Notes: a model not told the origin generated them from the letters alone. Positions 1 through 12,475 are shown, numbered from the stretch's first letter. The stretch is DNA of 64,000 bases from Torymus aiolomorphi (GCA_036365515.1 CM070876.1:127851894-127915893); one strand, 5' to 3'. Numbers and translations: made by a program.

Positions 1-729
1 TTTAATTATTTTTTTAATGTACAAAGAAAACATACGATTCAAACTCGCGAACGTTACGGCGCGCGGCGAAGCTGCTACAAAATACGCGCGACTTATTAAT
101 TACGGCGGGCTGACACACCCGCACGTACACGGAACAGAAAGCTTGCACGGGGCGATTTCCGTGCAAGCCTTTCACAATAATTACAAGAGGGGAGCAGAAG
201 ACTTACGATGAAGAAGCAGCCGATGCACTCAACTCTCTCTCACTCTCTCCGTCGCCCTCTCAGGAGTTGCGTCTCTCTCTTTCTCTTGCACTCGCTTCGA
301 TGAGGTAGGCAGGCGGGCTCGCTGCCGGCACCTTTTCGCTGTCTCGCTTGCTCGTGGCACTTGCGGCGCGGACTTTCTCTCCTACTCTCTCACACTCGCG
401 TCGGCGCCTCTACTCCCCACACCAGGTGTCTATCTAAAAAAGATACGGGGCGAACGATAAAACGTGGGAGAAAGGGGTCGTACGATGTGCTGGGCACGGT
501 ACCAGACATCAAGATGTATGCCGTGACTCGCAGAAAGTAATAAACAGCTACGTGATGGATGATGGGCATATTACGCGTTCCGAGACGGATTTGATATGCC
601 CGGAGCGCAAGCGCGCTGGCGCGCGGTCCTCGCTTTGGCTGCGCCGGAGTTGCGCGCGCGCTCACTGCCTTCGCGCGGCAGATTCGAATGGCGACTGGTC
701 TACGCGTTACACCTTAAAATTTTCTCCGA
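1..729. other. GC-rich low-complexity stretch, no gene recognised
   Basis: This stretch is rich in CTCTCT runs and GCGC-containing words. Short open frames on both strands show no recognisable domain. The composition is unlike the AT-rich DNA that follows and resembles the GC-rich piece at 2.6-3.1 kb. I see no promoter or RNA gene. Confidence 0.4.
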
Positions 730-1154
730 TGGGCCTTTTATATGATCCAGAATCATAGTCATCGATGAAACAAATTTTTTCACTATCCATAAGCTTTGAA
801 ATTTTCCTGTGGATGGATAGACTCCAGATTTGAACTAAATTACTCCTGAATAGTATAATTCTCATGTAAGTGTAGGGATTTAGGATTAAATGTCAGAAAA
901 AATTTTTACATCCGAAAAATTATAAAAATGTATAAAAAATTTTAAAAAATTAAAAAAAATTCTTGAAAAACAGCACAAGATTTGTTTTTTTCATCGAATC
1001 AAAAATCCCTACACTCATATGAGAATTATACTATTCAGGAGTAATTTAGTTCAAATCTGGAGTCAATCCATCCACAGGAAAATTTCAAAGCTTACGAATA
1101 GTGAAAAAACTTGTTTCACCGATAACTATGGTTCTGGACATTATAAAGGGCCCA
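730..1154. mobile_element. Foldback MITE, about 425 bp
   Basis: The two halves are near-perfect reverse complements. The left arm (730-895) starts TGGGCC and holds CCAGAATCATAGT, and the right arm (about 1001-1154) mirrors it and ends GGGCCCA. The loop is an AT-rich core of about 100 bp. There is no coding capacity, so it is a non-autonomous inverted-repeat element. The target duplication is unclear. Confidence 0.8.
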
Positions 1155-1299
1155 GACCAAGGTAAATATACCCCAATTTATCATCTAAGGTGAGATAAAT
1201 ATACCCCATTTTATGTGTAAAAAGTGGTAAATAATTAGTTTAGATTTATGTATTAAAATATAACTTTTTTATTTCAGAAAAAAGGTGTCTAGCTCCCTT

Positions 1300-1566
1300 A
1301 AGTTATAATTATTCTTTGCAAGTATTTTACAAACATTCTATTACGTATTCTATTCTGTAAATTATTGTTATATAACTTACTGCGAAAAAGAAAATCCATG
1401 CATTATTTCTGAATGCTATTTGATCATTAAAATACAGCTTACAGCTTGTACTCTAAGTGCAGCAGTAGATTTAAAATAACAGTAACAGTAATTGCGCTGC
1501 ACTGAGGCTTACATGAAATAGCCTCTTCATGGCCTGTCTCGCATCTGCCTGTTCTTTCAGTAACCC
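1300..1566 (+). repeat. Left arm of a 3.7 kb inverted-repeat structure
   Basis: About 265 bp reappears as a diverged reverse complement at 4741-5000. The match runs from TTATAATTAT near the outer edge to the words GGCCTGTCTC and TGTTCTTxCAGTAA at the inner edge. The arms enclose two further foldback structures. The whole may be an old long-TIR element loaded with later insertions, or two chance opposite copies of one family. Confidence 0.65.
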
Positions 1567-1748
1567 AACAAAGTAATTTGATATGGATTTTTAACATTAC
1601 CAAACGTCATCCTTGAAAATGCATATACAGATAAGTTGACCAAGCTATCTACAACAACGGAAGCCACCCAGTCAACCTTAGAAGAAGAAACAGTGGTTCA
1701 AGTAACAATAGCAAACTAATAAATATTGGAATGTTACTGACCAGTTGA

Positions 1749-2599
1749 GGAGATAGCAACAAACTTGCAAAAAGAACTCTACTGGCATCAAGTGCATTGT
1801 ACCAGGAATCACAGAGAAGTCGCTACAACTGGCAGAGAAGCAAAAAGTAGCTTTCCCCAGTTAATACACAGCTCCCTCGTAGCACAACTAGCAAAATGAA
1901 GAAGCATGAGACAGAAACAGAAATACATGATAGTGTGAGCGCACTGGTCTCACCTAGATGTAAACATGGGAAACATAACATCGAAGATAGCAGCTACATG
2001 CTAAAGGCAAGAGAAATCACCACACTCACGTCAAACTTTCGTCGTCGCAACGCTTTATTAGGGCGCCGGTCAACACGGGGTTCGATGATTGAGGCGCGCA
2101 CTTACGTGTGTAGAGAGAGCAGGTGTCGACAGCGGTCTCTCCGGCTCCCATTCTCTCTCCACTGCCCCTCATCAATCCTCTCTGCACATATGCGCACCGC
2201 AGTTATCGAACGCCGTGTTGACCGATGCTCTAACAAAGGGTTACGACGACGAAAGTTCGACGTGAGAGTGTGGTGATTGCTGCTTCTACGACGAGGAAGA
2301 CGTTCTGCTACTATCCACGCAGTCATCTACGAGGTCGTGTAGAGTTTCCCGCCGACGTTACCTCTAGAGTATAGCTGCCATCTTCGCGGTTATGTTTCCC
2401 ATATTTACATCTAGGTGAGACTAGCGCACTTACACGTTCATGTATTTTTGCTTCTGGATCATGCTTCTTCATTTTCCTAGTTATGCTGCGAGAGAGCTGT
2501 ATATTAACTATTTCTTCCTTCTCTGCCAATTTTTCTCTGATCTCTGGTACAATGCACTTGATGCCAGCGAAGTCCTTTTTGCAAGTTTATTGCCGTCTC
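1749..2599. repeat. Inverted duplication around a MITE
   Basis: The arms 1749-2006 and 2335-2599 are diverged reverse complements that share GGCATCAAGTGCATTGTACC, AATGAAGAAGCATGA and GTCTCACCTAGATGTAAA. Both can be read as the same short peptide, but no known domain appears. The MITE at 2015-2278 and a short GC-rich spacer sit between them. Confidence 0.7.
2015..2278. mobile_element. Foldback MITE, 264 bp
   Basis: The ends start AATCACCACACTC and GTGGTGATT mirrors this at the right. The arms of about 75 bp share AACTTTCGTCGTCG and GGTCAACACG. The centre is a GC-rich CTCTCT stretch. It encodes nothing recognisable. Confidence 0.75.
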
Positions 2600-3939
2600 C
2601 TTAAATGGTGAGTAACATTTCAATATTGAGAACGGCGTCGGGAGTCAAGTAGAGAGAGAGAGAACGAGAAGCGAACGAGTGCGCGGCCGGCGTGGACTGA
2701 ACGGCGCGCGCATGGGAGAGAGTGGGAGGGCGAGGCGCGATAGTAGGAAGTAGCTGGTTCTTACGCAGTTGCCAGATGGCGACTTTTTGTCTCACTTACT
2801 CTCAGAGAATATGACGTCCCTTGCACGTGAGTGAAAAGGATAGAAGATCACCATCTGGTAACCCTGCTCTTACGCCGAGCGTGCAGCGGAGACATACGGG
2901 AGAGAGAGCAGAGTAGTAGAAGTAGCGGGTGAGAGGGGAGAGGTTGTAGGAAAGCGAGCGCATTCGGATAGCATACCCGCAATAGAGATAGTGCGTTCCT
3001 ATTATCGCGCGCTAGTAACGGCGTTAGGGACGGTCAGGGGCCGCGCTCATGAAAATCGACAGATGGCGGGACGAGGGAAGAATTCTCGCGTTGACTCGAG
3101 TCACGCATGACTAAATGGGGTCACGAACGAACTTTGAAGTGCGCGCGCCTTTAATAGCCAATAGTGAGAGTCATACCTGTCGAATATGAAAAGGGGGGAA
3201 CGGGCAGACTACTTAAGACTGATTGCGCATGCCTCAGTGGAACCTATGATTGTTCTAATTGCGAGCAAGTCATGGTAATGAACTCAAGGAAGGGTCCAAG
3301 CGAGGTGATGAGCTGCCAGAAAGCGGAAAGGTGGCACTCTTCTAGTTTAAGTACCACCGCAATCGGTTGGAAATTATTGGTAACTCCGGATTGTAAGCGA
3401 GTTATAATAGTAGCGCGTCGGGAGTTAGGAGCCTTAAGTAAAAGAATCTAAGTAAGTTATAGATGTGTTCAGCGGGTCGAGGGTAATTGTTCTCATCGTG
3501 TATTACTAGGAGGGCGTGTCTGGGTTAAGTTCAGCGTTGCAGCGAATACTCAGACGTCATCCCAGGAGCAAGTTCGAGGATTCGTGGTTTGAGTAGCCAT
3601 TTGGTGCATTGTTTTATGTGACTCACGACTCCAGGAGGTAAGCAGCGAAGCTGCGGCTAGACTACTCATCTAATTAATAAACTTAACATTATGTTTTCTG
3701 ATGAGTTATTATTTGCGAGAGTAATTTCTCTGTGTCAGTGTCCACGTCCCACCTGCCTCCTTACACGTTTTCAGAATAATAATCATTGCGGTATACGTCT
3801 TCGGAGGGTTGTCGTTTCGGAGCTCAGCGGTAGTAGTTGCCGTTCGTTCGAACCCCTTCGAGAATTGAGTCTTAAGCAGTGGGTGGTAAGAGTAAGTAGT
3901 GAGAAGGTAACTGGAATAGGGCCACGTTCGGTAAGGCTG
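2600..3939. other. Mixed-composition region, no gene recognised
   Basis: The first 500 bp are GC-rich with GAGAGA runs. The rest is moderately GC-rich. Open frames at 3164-3451 (+) and 3691 onward show no recognisable domain, and the latter runs into a foldback repeat. I cannot assign a function. Confidence 0.4.
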
Positions 3940-4622
3940 GCCTTAAGGTCGATCCAGCGGTTTAGTAGACCTAAAGCTATAAACATTTTTTACAAAAATT
4001 CATTTACACATTCCAATCTGAAAACTGATATGACAGGAAGAAGAGTTCTTAACATGACGAAAAATATTTTTGTTAGAAAATTCCCAATTTTGCAAAAGTA
4101 TATTTTGTCCATTAAAAAAAAAAATTCAATAAGAAATACAAATCTTTTTTGTTTTTCATTCAATTTTAATTTGCAAGGTCTCATTTTCTTTCTTGTTAAA
4201 TTTCAGGGGGAGTTAACGATATCAAAATAGAAAAATTTTTAAAACCTGCAAAGTTATATGCAATTATTTATAAAATTCTAAGTGACAAATCTACAAACAA
4301 TTGCATATAACTTTGCAGGTTTTGAAAATTTTTCAATTTTGATATCCTTGACTCCCCCTGAAATGTAACAAGGAAGAAAATGAGACCGTGCAAATTAAAA
4401 TTGAATGAAAAACAAAAAAGATTTGTATTTCTTATTGAATTTTTTTTAATGGACAAAATATACTTTTGCAAAATTGGAAATTTTCTAACAAAAATATTTT
4501 GCGTTATGTTAAGAACTCTGCTTTCTGTTATATCAGCTTTCAGATTGGAATGTGTAAATGAATTTTTGTAAAAAATGTTAATAGCTTTTGGGCTACTAGA
4601 CCGCTGGAGCCGCCTTAAGGGC
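3940..4622. mobile_element. Long-hairpin foldback element, about 680 bp
   Basis: Arms of about 310 bp (3940-4255 and 4280-4622) are close reverse complements around a short loop near 4260-4300. The outer edges share CCTTAAGG and CCAGCGGT. Because the arms mirror each other, both strands carry similar short reading frames that are by-products of the palindrome. Confidence 0.85.
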
Positions 4623-4740
4623 AATTATAACCAGATATTAAGTTACATGGTATAGTAAATATTTTTCCAACGATTTATTGTTGAAAATCTATATCAAATT
4701 TCTGTGTTGGAGTTGTAGTTTTAGGTGCGACACCCAAGAA

Positions 4741-5000
4741 AGATTACTGCAAGAACAGGGAGATATGAGACAGGCCATCAAGAGGTTATTTCAAGTAGGC
4801 CTCAATGCAGCCCAATTACTGCAACTGTTATCTTAATACTACTGCATTTAGAGTACAAGCCATATGCTATATTTTAATGATCAAGCAGCATTTAGCAGTA
4901 ATGCATGGGTAATACACAGTAAGTTATACAACAATAATTTGTAGAATAGAATACGTAATAGAATGTTTGTAAAATACTTGCACAGCATAATTATAACTTG
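4741..5000 (-). repeat. Right arm of the 3.7 kb inverted repeat
   Basis: This is the diverged reverse complement of 1300-1566. It is followed by poly-A and AT-rich sequence to about 5470 with no gene. Confidence 0.65.
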
Positions 5001-5475
5001 AAAAAAAAAAATAGAATGACTATTTACAGTCCAAGACGCACATGTCAATATTCTTTAATGGGCGAAATTATTTTATTACTATATATGAACATAGTAACTT
5101 TTTATTTTTTATTTATTTTTTATTTTTATTGTTATTCGTTAAACATTTAACGAATAACACGTAAACCAGTACTACCCAAATTTTTTTACTTGACCTAGTA
5201 TCTTATTAAGGTGAGTTTCAAGTTAAAATATGAAAGTTGGAAATGATAGATGGAAAAATATTTAGTTATAATAACAAAATTTTATTAGAGTTTACAAAAT
5301 TCCTTATAATTTGTACGATGTGTTTTGAATTGTTCGTAGAAGTATGATTTGGGAAATTGAAAAGTTTGGAGATCAGATGAACTATATTGTATACGCTAGT
5401 TTATTTCAGCCTAACACCAGGCTGGTATTTATTACCAGCCTGGATTACCATATAATTTTAATATCACATGGTGCT

Positions 5476-7740
5476 CGTTTTAATTCATATAATTGAAAGC
5501 GATTTTTAAAGTGGCCAGCGGCGCCGTCTGATACAATGGTAATTTTTTTTATTGAATCACAACAATTTTCTTTCAAATAAGTTATAATTTTTTCTACTGC
5601 TAGCAAAGCATACGCTAAATCATGTTTTCAGTCATCACTTATGACTGCAAAAATTTGTCTCGAATCCCATTGATAAGACTGCTGTGAAAATAGAAAGTTG
5701 ATCATTAACCCAATGATTTCCTTGAACAACTTTATTATGAATTACAGCCCAGTTTTCAGCAAAGTCTATTTCGTCGGCTGAGAGGAACAAGGTACTAACT
5801 CAGACGAGCGCATAAAAAGGTACCAACTTGGGCGAGCGCGTAAAAAGGTACCAACTCAGACGAGATCGTAAGACGGTACCAACTCGTGCGGTCGGCTTTT
5901 GAATTTTTTAGCAAGCTATTGAAGAGGCCAAAAAATATTCCATACAAAAGCGATTAAAGTAGAAGAAAAGAGGTTTAATTTGAGATAAGAATCGTTGAAA
6001 TCGGTCGATTCTATGCAAAGTTACGTGCATTTGAAAAGTGCGAAAAATGATAAAACTGTTAAGAATTACGTGGATTTAGATAAAAATCGCTCATTTTTGG
6101 TCATTTTTTGAACTTTTAAATGCACGGAACTTTGCACAGAATCAACCGATTTCTTTTACTGTAATCGATTTTTTGTGGAATATTTGTTGTCCTGTTCAAT
6201 AGCTTGCTAAAAAATTCAAAAGCCGACCACGTGAGTTGATACCTTCTTACCATCTCGTCTGAGTTGGTTTTATGCGTTCGCCCGAGATGGTATCTTTTTA
6301 CGCTCTCGCCCGAGTTGGTACCTTGTTCGTCTCAGCCAAAGATTTGAAGAACAAAATGATGTGGGTCTTTTGTAGCATTTTCTCTTTCTGCTTTTATAGC
6401 TTTGCGTTGTATATTTTTTACATACATGTGAGTATTGACTTTCATGGTCCAAACCGAAACTTCATCTTTAAAAGCAGAAATTGGCACTGTTTTTTTAATC
6501 AAGTTTCCATTATCTTACAAAGCATGTGTAATTTCTTCTGTGCTTTCTATATTTTGTAGTTTGAGAACATGGAACGTAATTTCTTTACTACCTGGACAAA
6601 GTTTACATTCTTGTAAATAACATAAATCAGATGGCTCTGAACACATTGTTCCGTTTATTATTTGTGACCGAATTTCATCCAACTCTGTAACGTTACTCAC
6701 TCTGAAATTAATTAAGCTCGTAAGAAATAAATCATAATTTGCGCAATAGATACAGAGACAATCTTCATTGATGGGGCTAAGTAAGATCTATTTTGGTCGC
6801 AAACTATAAAACTTCGATTTACCAATTCTTAATTCGGGATAATCATTTTTAAATGCTTTATACGTCGCTTTCAGACTCCGAGTAAGAAAACGTTTAACTT
6901 TCTTTTTTTTTTATCATTTATTTTATCATTTATTTTACAATAACGTCAGTCTTATAAGGACTTTGTCTCAAATAATTAAAATCGTCATTTATATAATATT
7001 CCATAACAATTTCCTTTCTTTCCTTTCATCAATTGGATGGCTTGCGTATGCTTCTGGTTCTGAATAAACTCCCTTTTCTTGTGCAAGACTTTTCACTCTT
7101 TCTATCATGTATATTGTTATGTCTAGAAATAAGGATGAAATTTGATTTTTCGTTAAAGACGAGGGTAGCAAAGTCAGAATTTTTATTTTTTCTGATACTG
7201 TAGAAGACTTTTGCAAGGATAAACCAACATTTTGTAACCATTCTGTACAACGATATACATATGATTCGTTTGCTTTCATAGAAACGTCATAAACATTGTT
7301 CAACTTCACATCGAGGGTATTAGACAATGTTGAAAGTATATTTTTTCTTCTTTTTTACGTAATTTTCAAGTGATTTTTCACGTATAAGATTTTTTCTCTT
7401 AAGAGGCGATACAGAACCTAAGAAAGATGTACTTATTTCATTATTAAATTCTTCGATGCGTTCTGGAGTACTTGGTAAAAAATCTTCATCTTTATCGACT
7501 ACGTTGTTGGTAGCTTCATTATCCGTTGTAAATTCATTGTCAGTGCTACTCACCAATTCTAAGTCACGACTGTAAGAATCTTTACACAGATATGTAGAGG
7601 GTGTCAAAGGTAAATCAAGATAGAGGTGCTTCAATGGATGAGCACGATCCTCAAGTTGTTTGAAACGTACGGAACTACATTTGTAACAGATTTTTTTGTG
7701 TTTATGTAAAAAATCTGCACATTTGATTCTCTTCGTTGAG
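5476..7740 (-). pseudogene. DDE-like transposase family T, copy 1 (decayed, interrupted)
   Basis: I recognise the family only as a repeated, transposase-like protein of animal genomes; call it family T. Reading leftwards, 7634-7320 is an acidic and basic linker, and 6989-7327 and 6515-6700 hold the helical N-terminal part with Cys pairs (CIYC, CKLC). After the foldback insertion at 5776-6337, the core resumes with DFAENW, a HW pair and SDGAAGHFKN. These motifs correspond to DFAENY, HW and TDGAGQHFKN in the copy at 10.4-10.9 kb. Conserved Asp in DFAEN and DGA are plausible catalytic acids of an RNase-H-like fold, which is inference. Frames are broken many times and no terminal repeats could be tied to this copy. 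It looks like a dead transposon. Confidence 0.6.
5776..6337. mobile_element. Foldback element with ~29 bp subterminal repeats
   Basis: The ends are GGCTGAGA and its complement. Each arm carries about three tandem copies of a 29 bp unit containing GGTACCAACTCAGACGAG, followed by the shared word CGGCTTTTGAATTTTTTAGC. It sits inside the transposase frame of copy 1. There is no coding capacity. Confidence 0.8.
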
Positions 7741-7744
7741 CAAT

Positions 7745-8425
7745 ATTAAGACATCGCAGTTGAGTTGATAAGGTTTAAATATGTGATAATTTTCAATAAG
7801 ATAATTTTAAAAAAGACTAGCAGTGTGATATATAGCAGAAACTGAACTTTTCTTCGTAAATGTTAAGTCAAACGACAGTCATCTAGCGGACAAATGTATT
7901 AGTTCATAAACTCATACAAGTAGGCGCATGTATATGTGTATTACTTATATACGCACAAAGATAAACATCTTTATATTGACTGTTATATCATTGTTGTCAC
8001 TATATATAAGCGTTAAGCGTGTAAAATTTGTTTATGTGTTATCTCATTAGTGTTCGCTATCCCAGCGCAAATCCCCTAAATCTTACAAATACGCCTAGAT
8101 AGGTATTTACGTCCTGTATCACGGCAAAAGAAAATTGAGCAAAAGAAAAATGGGTCCAAAACGTGCATTTTTCAGTAAAAAGTGCATAACTCGTGCATTT
8201 TTTTTTTTTTAAATAACATAAAGAACGTGAAGAGGGCTCAAAACTGAGTGAAATTATGTGTTACAGGCTTAAAAGCTTAAAAACTGGTGAAAGAGTAGCA
8301 GTTTGAAAATTACACTGAAAAAATTTTTTTCTAAGTAAGAATTTTCTCAGAATTTTTCGGCATCGCTGAAAGCATGAAATTTTGATGAAACATAAAATTA
8401 AAAAATACGTGTCAAATAATTTTTG
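7745..8425. other. AT-rich stretch, nothing recognised
   Basis: This is AT-rich sequence with poly-T runs. No reading frame, repeat or RNA gene was recognised. Confidence 0.4.
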
Positions 8426-8429
8426 GAGA

Positions 8430-9515
8430 AGAATCATTGTAAATAATTTTCGCTAAGAGGTGAGTAGGGCTATTTACTAACGATATAATCGGACGAAGTG
8501 GCGCATCTTCTTTGTGTAATTTCGGTAGACCATAACCTTTTGCTAAAGTTGTTTTTGTGAGAGTTAATTGATTGTTATGATATCTGTGTGATAAAAACTC
8601 ATTGTTATTAAGGTTATTAAGTATTTTTTTTTGTATCTAATCTTAATTTACTAAGCGGGTTTCTCTTGACCTTGATATACATGTTTTGGTCCGACAAAAG
8701 TTCAAGCATTTTTGTGTTAAAATAGGATTTATTTAAGCAAACCGTCACGTTACTTTTGTCAGCTTTTGTGAACATTATGGCCAGATTATTTTTTAAGAAT
8801 TTCTTTGTAGTTATTAATATTTTGGTAAAGTTTCGTTCTTCTATAGAAATCTGAGTTTGTTTTCTGACAGTTCAATTCAAGTTTTCCGTTACTTTTTCAC
8901 TTAGGTCATTTTTTCTTAACTTTCAACATCTAAAGAATGCAAACGTTGTTCTATGTTTTTCATTGATGATATAACATCATTTTTAGAAATCCGTCTGGTA
9001 CGGCTGAAATTGGGACCTAATGATACCATGTCTATCCCCTCCGAAGGAACTTGAGTATCACTTAAATTCTTTACCCAATTCAACCTTACGTGTAAAATAT
9101 TATTTCTATTTTTTTCTTTCGTTAGATTAAGAAATTTTTTCATGTAAATGCACTCATGTCTTATTCGTAATGATAAGAATATTTTTTGTGAAAAGTCAAA
9201 AAATTTTTCCTTTTTGGAGAAGTCTCAGTTAGTCTTTAAAATAAAATTTTTAGGTTTTTTTAGCGCAATGTTTGCAGAGTTAATACGTACATTAATGTTC
9301 TTAATTTCCAACTTTAATAATTTCACTGCGAAGTAATCATTCAAATGATCAAAAATAGATTTACACTTCTTATTTTGAAATGTAACATACGAGAACTTCT
9401 TAATTAAGTTAATGATGTGTCGTGGAAGGATGTTGTTACTTCTGCAACGAAGAAGGAATACTCGTTGGAAAGTGTGCTCTGCTAAGTGTTGTTGTAAGTC
9501 AATCCATTGCGATGA
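8430..9515 (-). pseudogene. Penelope-like element reverse transcriptase fragment (PLE-1)
   Basis: The leftward frame at 9515-9225 looks like the N-terminal PLE region (RCRSNNILPRHI). The next frame (9143-8916) is a linker. After several stops, the sequence near 8470-8610 reads GYGLPKLHKEDAPLRPIIS, the hallmark RT motif of Penelope-like elements. PLE RTs are telomerase-related and usually followed by a GIY-YIG endonuclease; neither the RT catalytic centre nor the endonuclease is visible, because the fragment ends just after this motif. Stops and frameshifts show it is dead. It is truncated at its 3' side and interrupted at its 5' side by the long-TIR element starting at 9522. Confidence 0.75.
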
Positions 9516-9521
9516 ATATAT

Positions 9522-11277
9522 GAGGCGTTTCACGTCAACTGTCCCAGCGCGGCGCGCGAGCGCCAAATCGTGCTATATCTAGCTCATATTTACGATACTA
9601 AAATGTACTTGAAAAAATTTTGTGATAACCATTTCCAAAGTATTTTTTCCTCAGCTTTCCAATGGTGTAGGTGGTTTTTCCGAAATTTTCTATTTTCACC
9701 TTCAAAAACTACAAAACCTCTTATATCTAGAAAACGATATTTTCAATATTGTTTTTGGCCCTCTAGATCGAAAGTTGAGCATCTTTTACGTAGGAAAGGA
9801 TATTTTCCAAAGAGTGCCAGAGATGTTTTTTGTGAGATATAGGACGCGAAAGAGTAGACGCACCACCTTTCCTGCGTGCGGTACTACGCGGTACAGCGCA
9901 CGGACTGCGCCCGCCTCGTTGCCTATATAATAATCTTGTATAATCTTTAATTCTTTACCTGTTCTTCTGGATTCTTAATAATGCATGGAGTAATATTTTA
10001 TTAATTATTTTATAAAAAAATTAAATTTCAAAATTAACAGCAATATAGTAACTCTTGTACTAACGTTCTTTTTTCAGTGTAGATAATATTTTTTTGTTTG
10101 TTTTTGCAGTTTCTTTCGGGAAGAACTCTGAACTCAGAGAGGTTTTTTTGAGCTTCAATGTACTTTCACCTATTGAAATAATAGCATGGTATTGTAAAGT
10201 GCCTGGTATAGATTTAGTCTTGTCCAGTCTTGGTTTTAGTTTCAAACCCGTTTCTTCATACGATTCTTTACTACTATAAAAAACTTTGGTTTGTTTGCAG
10301 TAATCTTTAGCCCAGATGTACAGCTCTTCTGGCGTTAAAATATGATTACTAGAAGAAACTTGTAGAATAGTTCGTTTTTGCACCTCTTTTTAGGTTCGCG
10401 TCTATACCATCGCACGCACCTTTGCAATGTGCTGTGGCATAAAAATGCCACTCAGCAGTATCTCCAAAATCTTTCTCGTGAAAAGAAGGTTTTGAAAATT
10501 GGATTTATTCTTAAAATGCTGACCTGCTCCATCAGTCAAATAATAAACTTTCTTGACTGCAAAATTAGTTTTAAGGTAATATATTACAATTTTTTGATAT
10601 TCATAAACGGCTATGGTATCATGATTTAAATTGTCGGAAATCACAGCAATGCTTACATGTTTGAGTTCATTATTTTGTTTATAGTTCACTACAACTGTAA
10701 AAACTGTTGCCTGGTTATTATTCCAGTGGAAGGACTGTGTAGAATTTTGTATAACGAAAGCATAATTTTCTGCGAAATCGCAACACACGAGAAATTCTCC
10801 TTCTTGAAAATTGTTTTTTACGTTATTTATAAAAACTGATTGTTTCTTAGCGAAAAAATCGTGAGTTTTTAATTTTATTAATTTTTCCCCCAGTATATCC
10901 GTACCGTACCGCGTAGTACCGCGCGCAGGAAAGGCGGTGCGTCTACTCTTTCGCTTTCTATATCTCGCAGAAAACATCTCGGGCACTCTTTGGAAAATAT
11001 CCTTTCCTACGAAAAAATACACAGCTTTCGATCTAGAGGGTAAACAAAAATATTAAAAATATCGTTTTGGAGATATAACACGTTTTGTACTTTTTGAAGG
11101 TGAAAATGGAAAATTTTGGGAAAACTGCCTACACCATTAGAAAGCTAAGGAAAAAATGCGTTGGAAATGCTTATCATAAAATTTTTTCAAGTACATTTTA
11201 GTATCGTAAACATGAGCTGGATATAGCACGATTTGGCGCTCGTGCGCCGCGTTGGGACAGTTGACGTGAAACGCCTC
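9522..11277. mobile_element. Long-TIR element A (1.76 kb) carrying a transposase fragment
   Basis: Terminal inverted repeats of about 380 bp (9522-9903 and 10903-11277) start GAGGCGTTTCACGTCAACTG. They share TTTCCAATGGTGTAG-type words and the inner GCGGTACTACGCGG-type sequence. The element is flanked by ATATAT on both sides (9516-9521 and 11278-11283), consistent with a 6 bp target duplication, though AT-rich palindromes can arise by chance. The interior is the C-terminal half of transposase family T on the minus strand. It is most likely a deletion derivative of a family T transposon. Confidence 0.8.
10060..10900 (-). pseudogene. Transposase family T, copy 2 (core and C-terminus, inside element A)
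   Basis: The leftward frame from about 10900 to 10402 contains CCDFAENYAFV, SFHWNNNQ, an AVISD motif and LTDGAGQHFKN. A frameshift near 10420 leads into the motif read as TAHCKGACDG in another frame. The frame 10383-10060 then gives the C-terminal domain, which starts near HILTPEELYIWAKDY. Spacing and motifs match copy 4 at 52.6-53.3 kb. The N-terminal half of the protein is missing; the reading frame runs instead into the TIR. A D-D-E/D nuclease role is inferred from the conserved acids, not proven. Confidence 0.6.
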
Positions 11278-11283
11278 ATATAT

Positions 11284-12475
11284 CGCTTAAAAATTTTGAC
11301 TCGTTAGCTCGTGCTAACGTACAAGGTAAATAACGGATTTTTGTTATGTCATTGTTTCTACCGATGTTAAGCGTTGTTTATAATCTTGTGTTTTATTAAA
11401 TAAAAATCTAGCCAGAAGAGGTTGGCAGACCGAGTCGACGAAAGTTCGCTTTTAAACATTACAAAAAAGAGCAAGTCATTTTTCTGTAACACCAGCCCCA
11501 TCCTGATCCATAAGCAACATTTAAATATTAACAATAAGGAGGGTGATCAATTCTCATCACAAATGTTATATGTTGTTATATGTTAAAAGATTACGTAAGT
11601 ATAAACATATGTTGTTTATACTCAATAATTCTCCACGCCACTCTACAGGTACGGATAATAGGTACTGTTAATAGGCGCTTTGGATTTATACTTGTAATGG
11701 TATCCTTCGACAGTAGATATCAATTTTTTTTATTGATAGTATATGTTGGAGAATATTTGCAGATTGAATTAATTAAATCTTCTTATATTAATTTAACGAC
11801 ACAATTACGATAACTGAAGAATAACCAAAAGTTATTCCGAAGAACAGTTTACAGTTGAAAAAGTTCTCAGTAGGTCCCGAGTGGGAGTTACCAATTTAGA
11901 ATATACAATAGATATAACAGTATTTTATTGGTATGAGGAAACTGACATTATAAAACAACAACAAGATTAATTTTGTTATTACATTACGTAATATAATAAT
12001 AATTATTACCAAGAATATAAGGTTCCAGTTGAAGACGAAGGAGAAAAGTCATTCTCGTAAGTATATAAGGTCGCAGTCGAAGAGGTTGAAGTGGAAGAGC
12101 CAACGTATTTAATAAACATTAAATAGTTATAAGTAGGAGGATTGTTAAAAAATGATTTGAAAACTCAAAAACAATGAAGCCGAATTATTCAGTGTAATAA
12201 CTAGTTCAGTATATAAAATAGATATAACAGTATTTTATTGATCCGAAGAAACTGACATTATAAAAAGAGAACTAGATTAATTTTGTTATTATATTACCTA
12301 ATATAATAATTATTATTGCCAAGAACATAAGGTAACAGTTCAAAAGGTTGAAGTGGGAGAGCCAATGTATTTAATAAACATTAAATAGTTATAAGTAAGA
12401 GGATTAGTAAAAAATGATTTGAAAACTCAAAAACAATGAATCCGAATTATTCAGTATAATAACTAATTCAGCATA
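11284..12475. repeat. AT-rich region with a ~300 bp tandem duplication
   Basis: About 11900-12190 and 12205-12475 are diverged direct copies. They share GATATAACAGTATTTTATTG, AAACTGACATTATAAAA and AAAAATGATTTGAAAACTCA. No gene is present. The stretch 11284-11900 has no recognised feature. Confidence 0.65.

Noticed and set aside
3164..3451. 95-codon open frame with several Cys
   Set aside because: No domain, no conserved neighbour and no promoter; length is compatible with chance.
3691..4624. Open frames on both strands over the hairpin
   Set aside because: They arise from the inverted repeat and read similar peptides on both strands.
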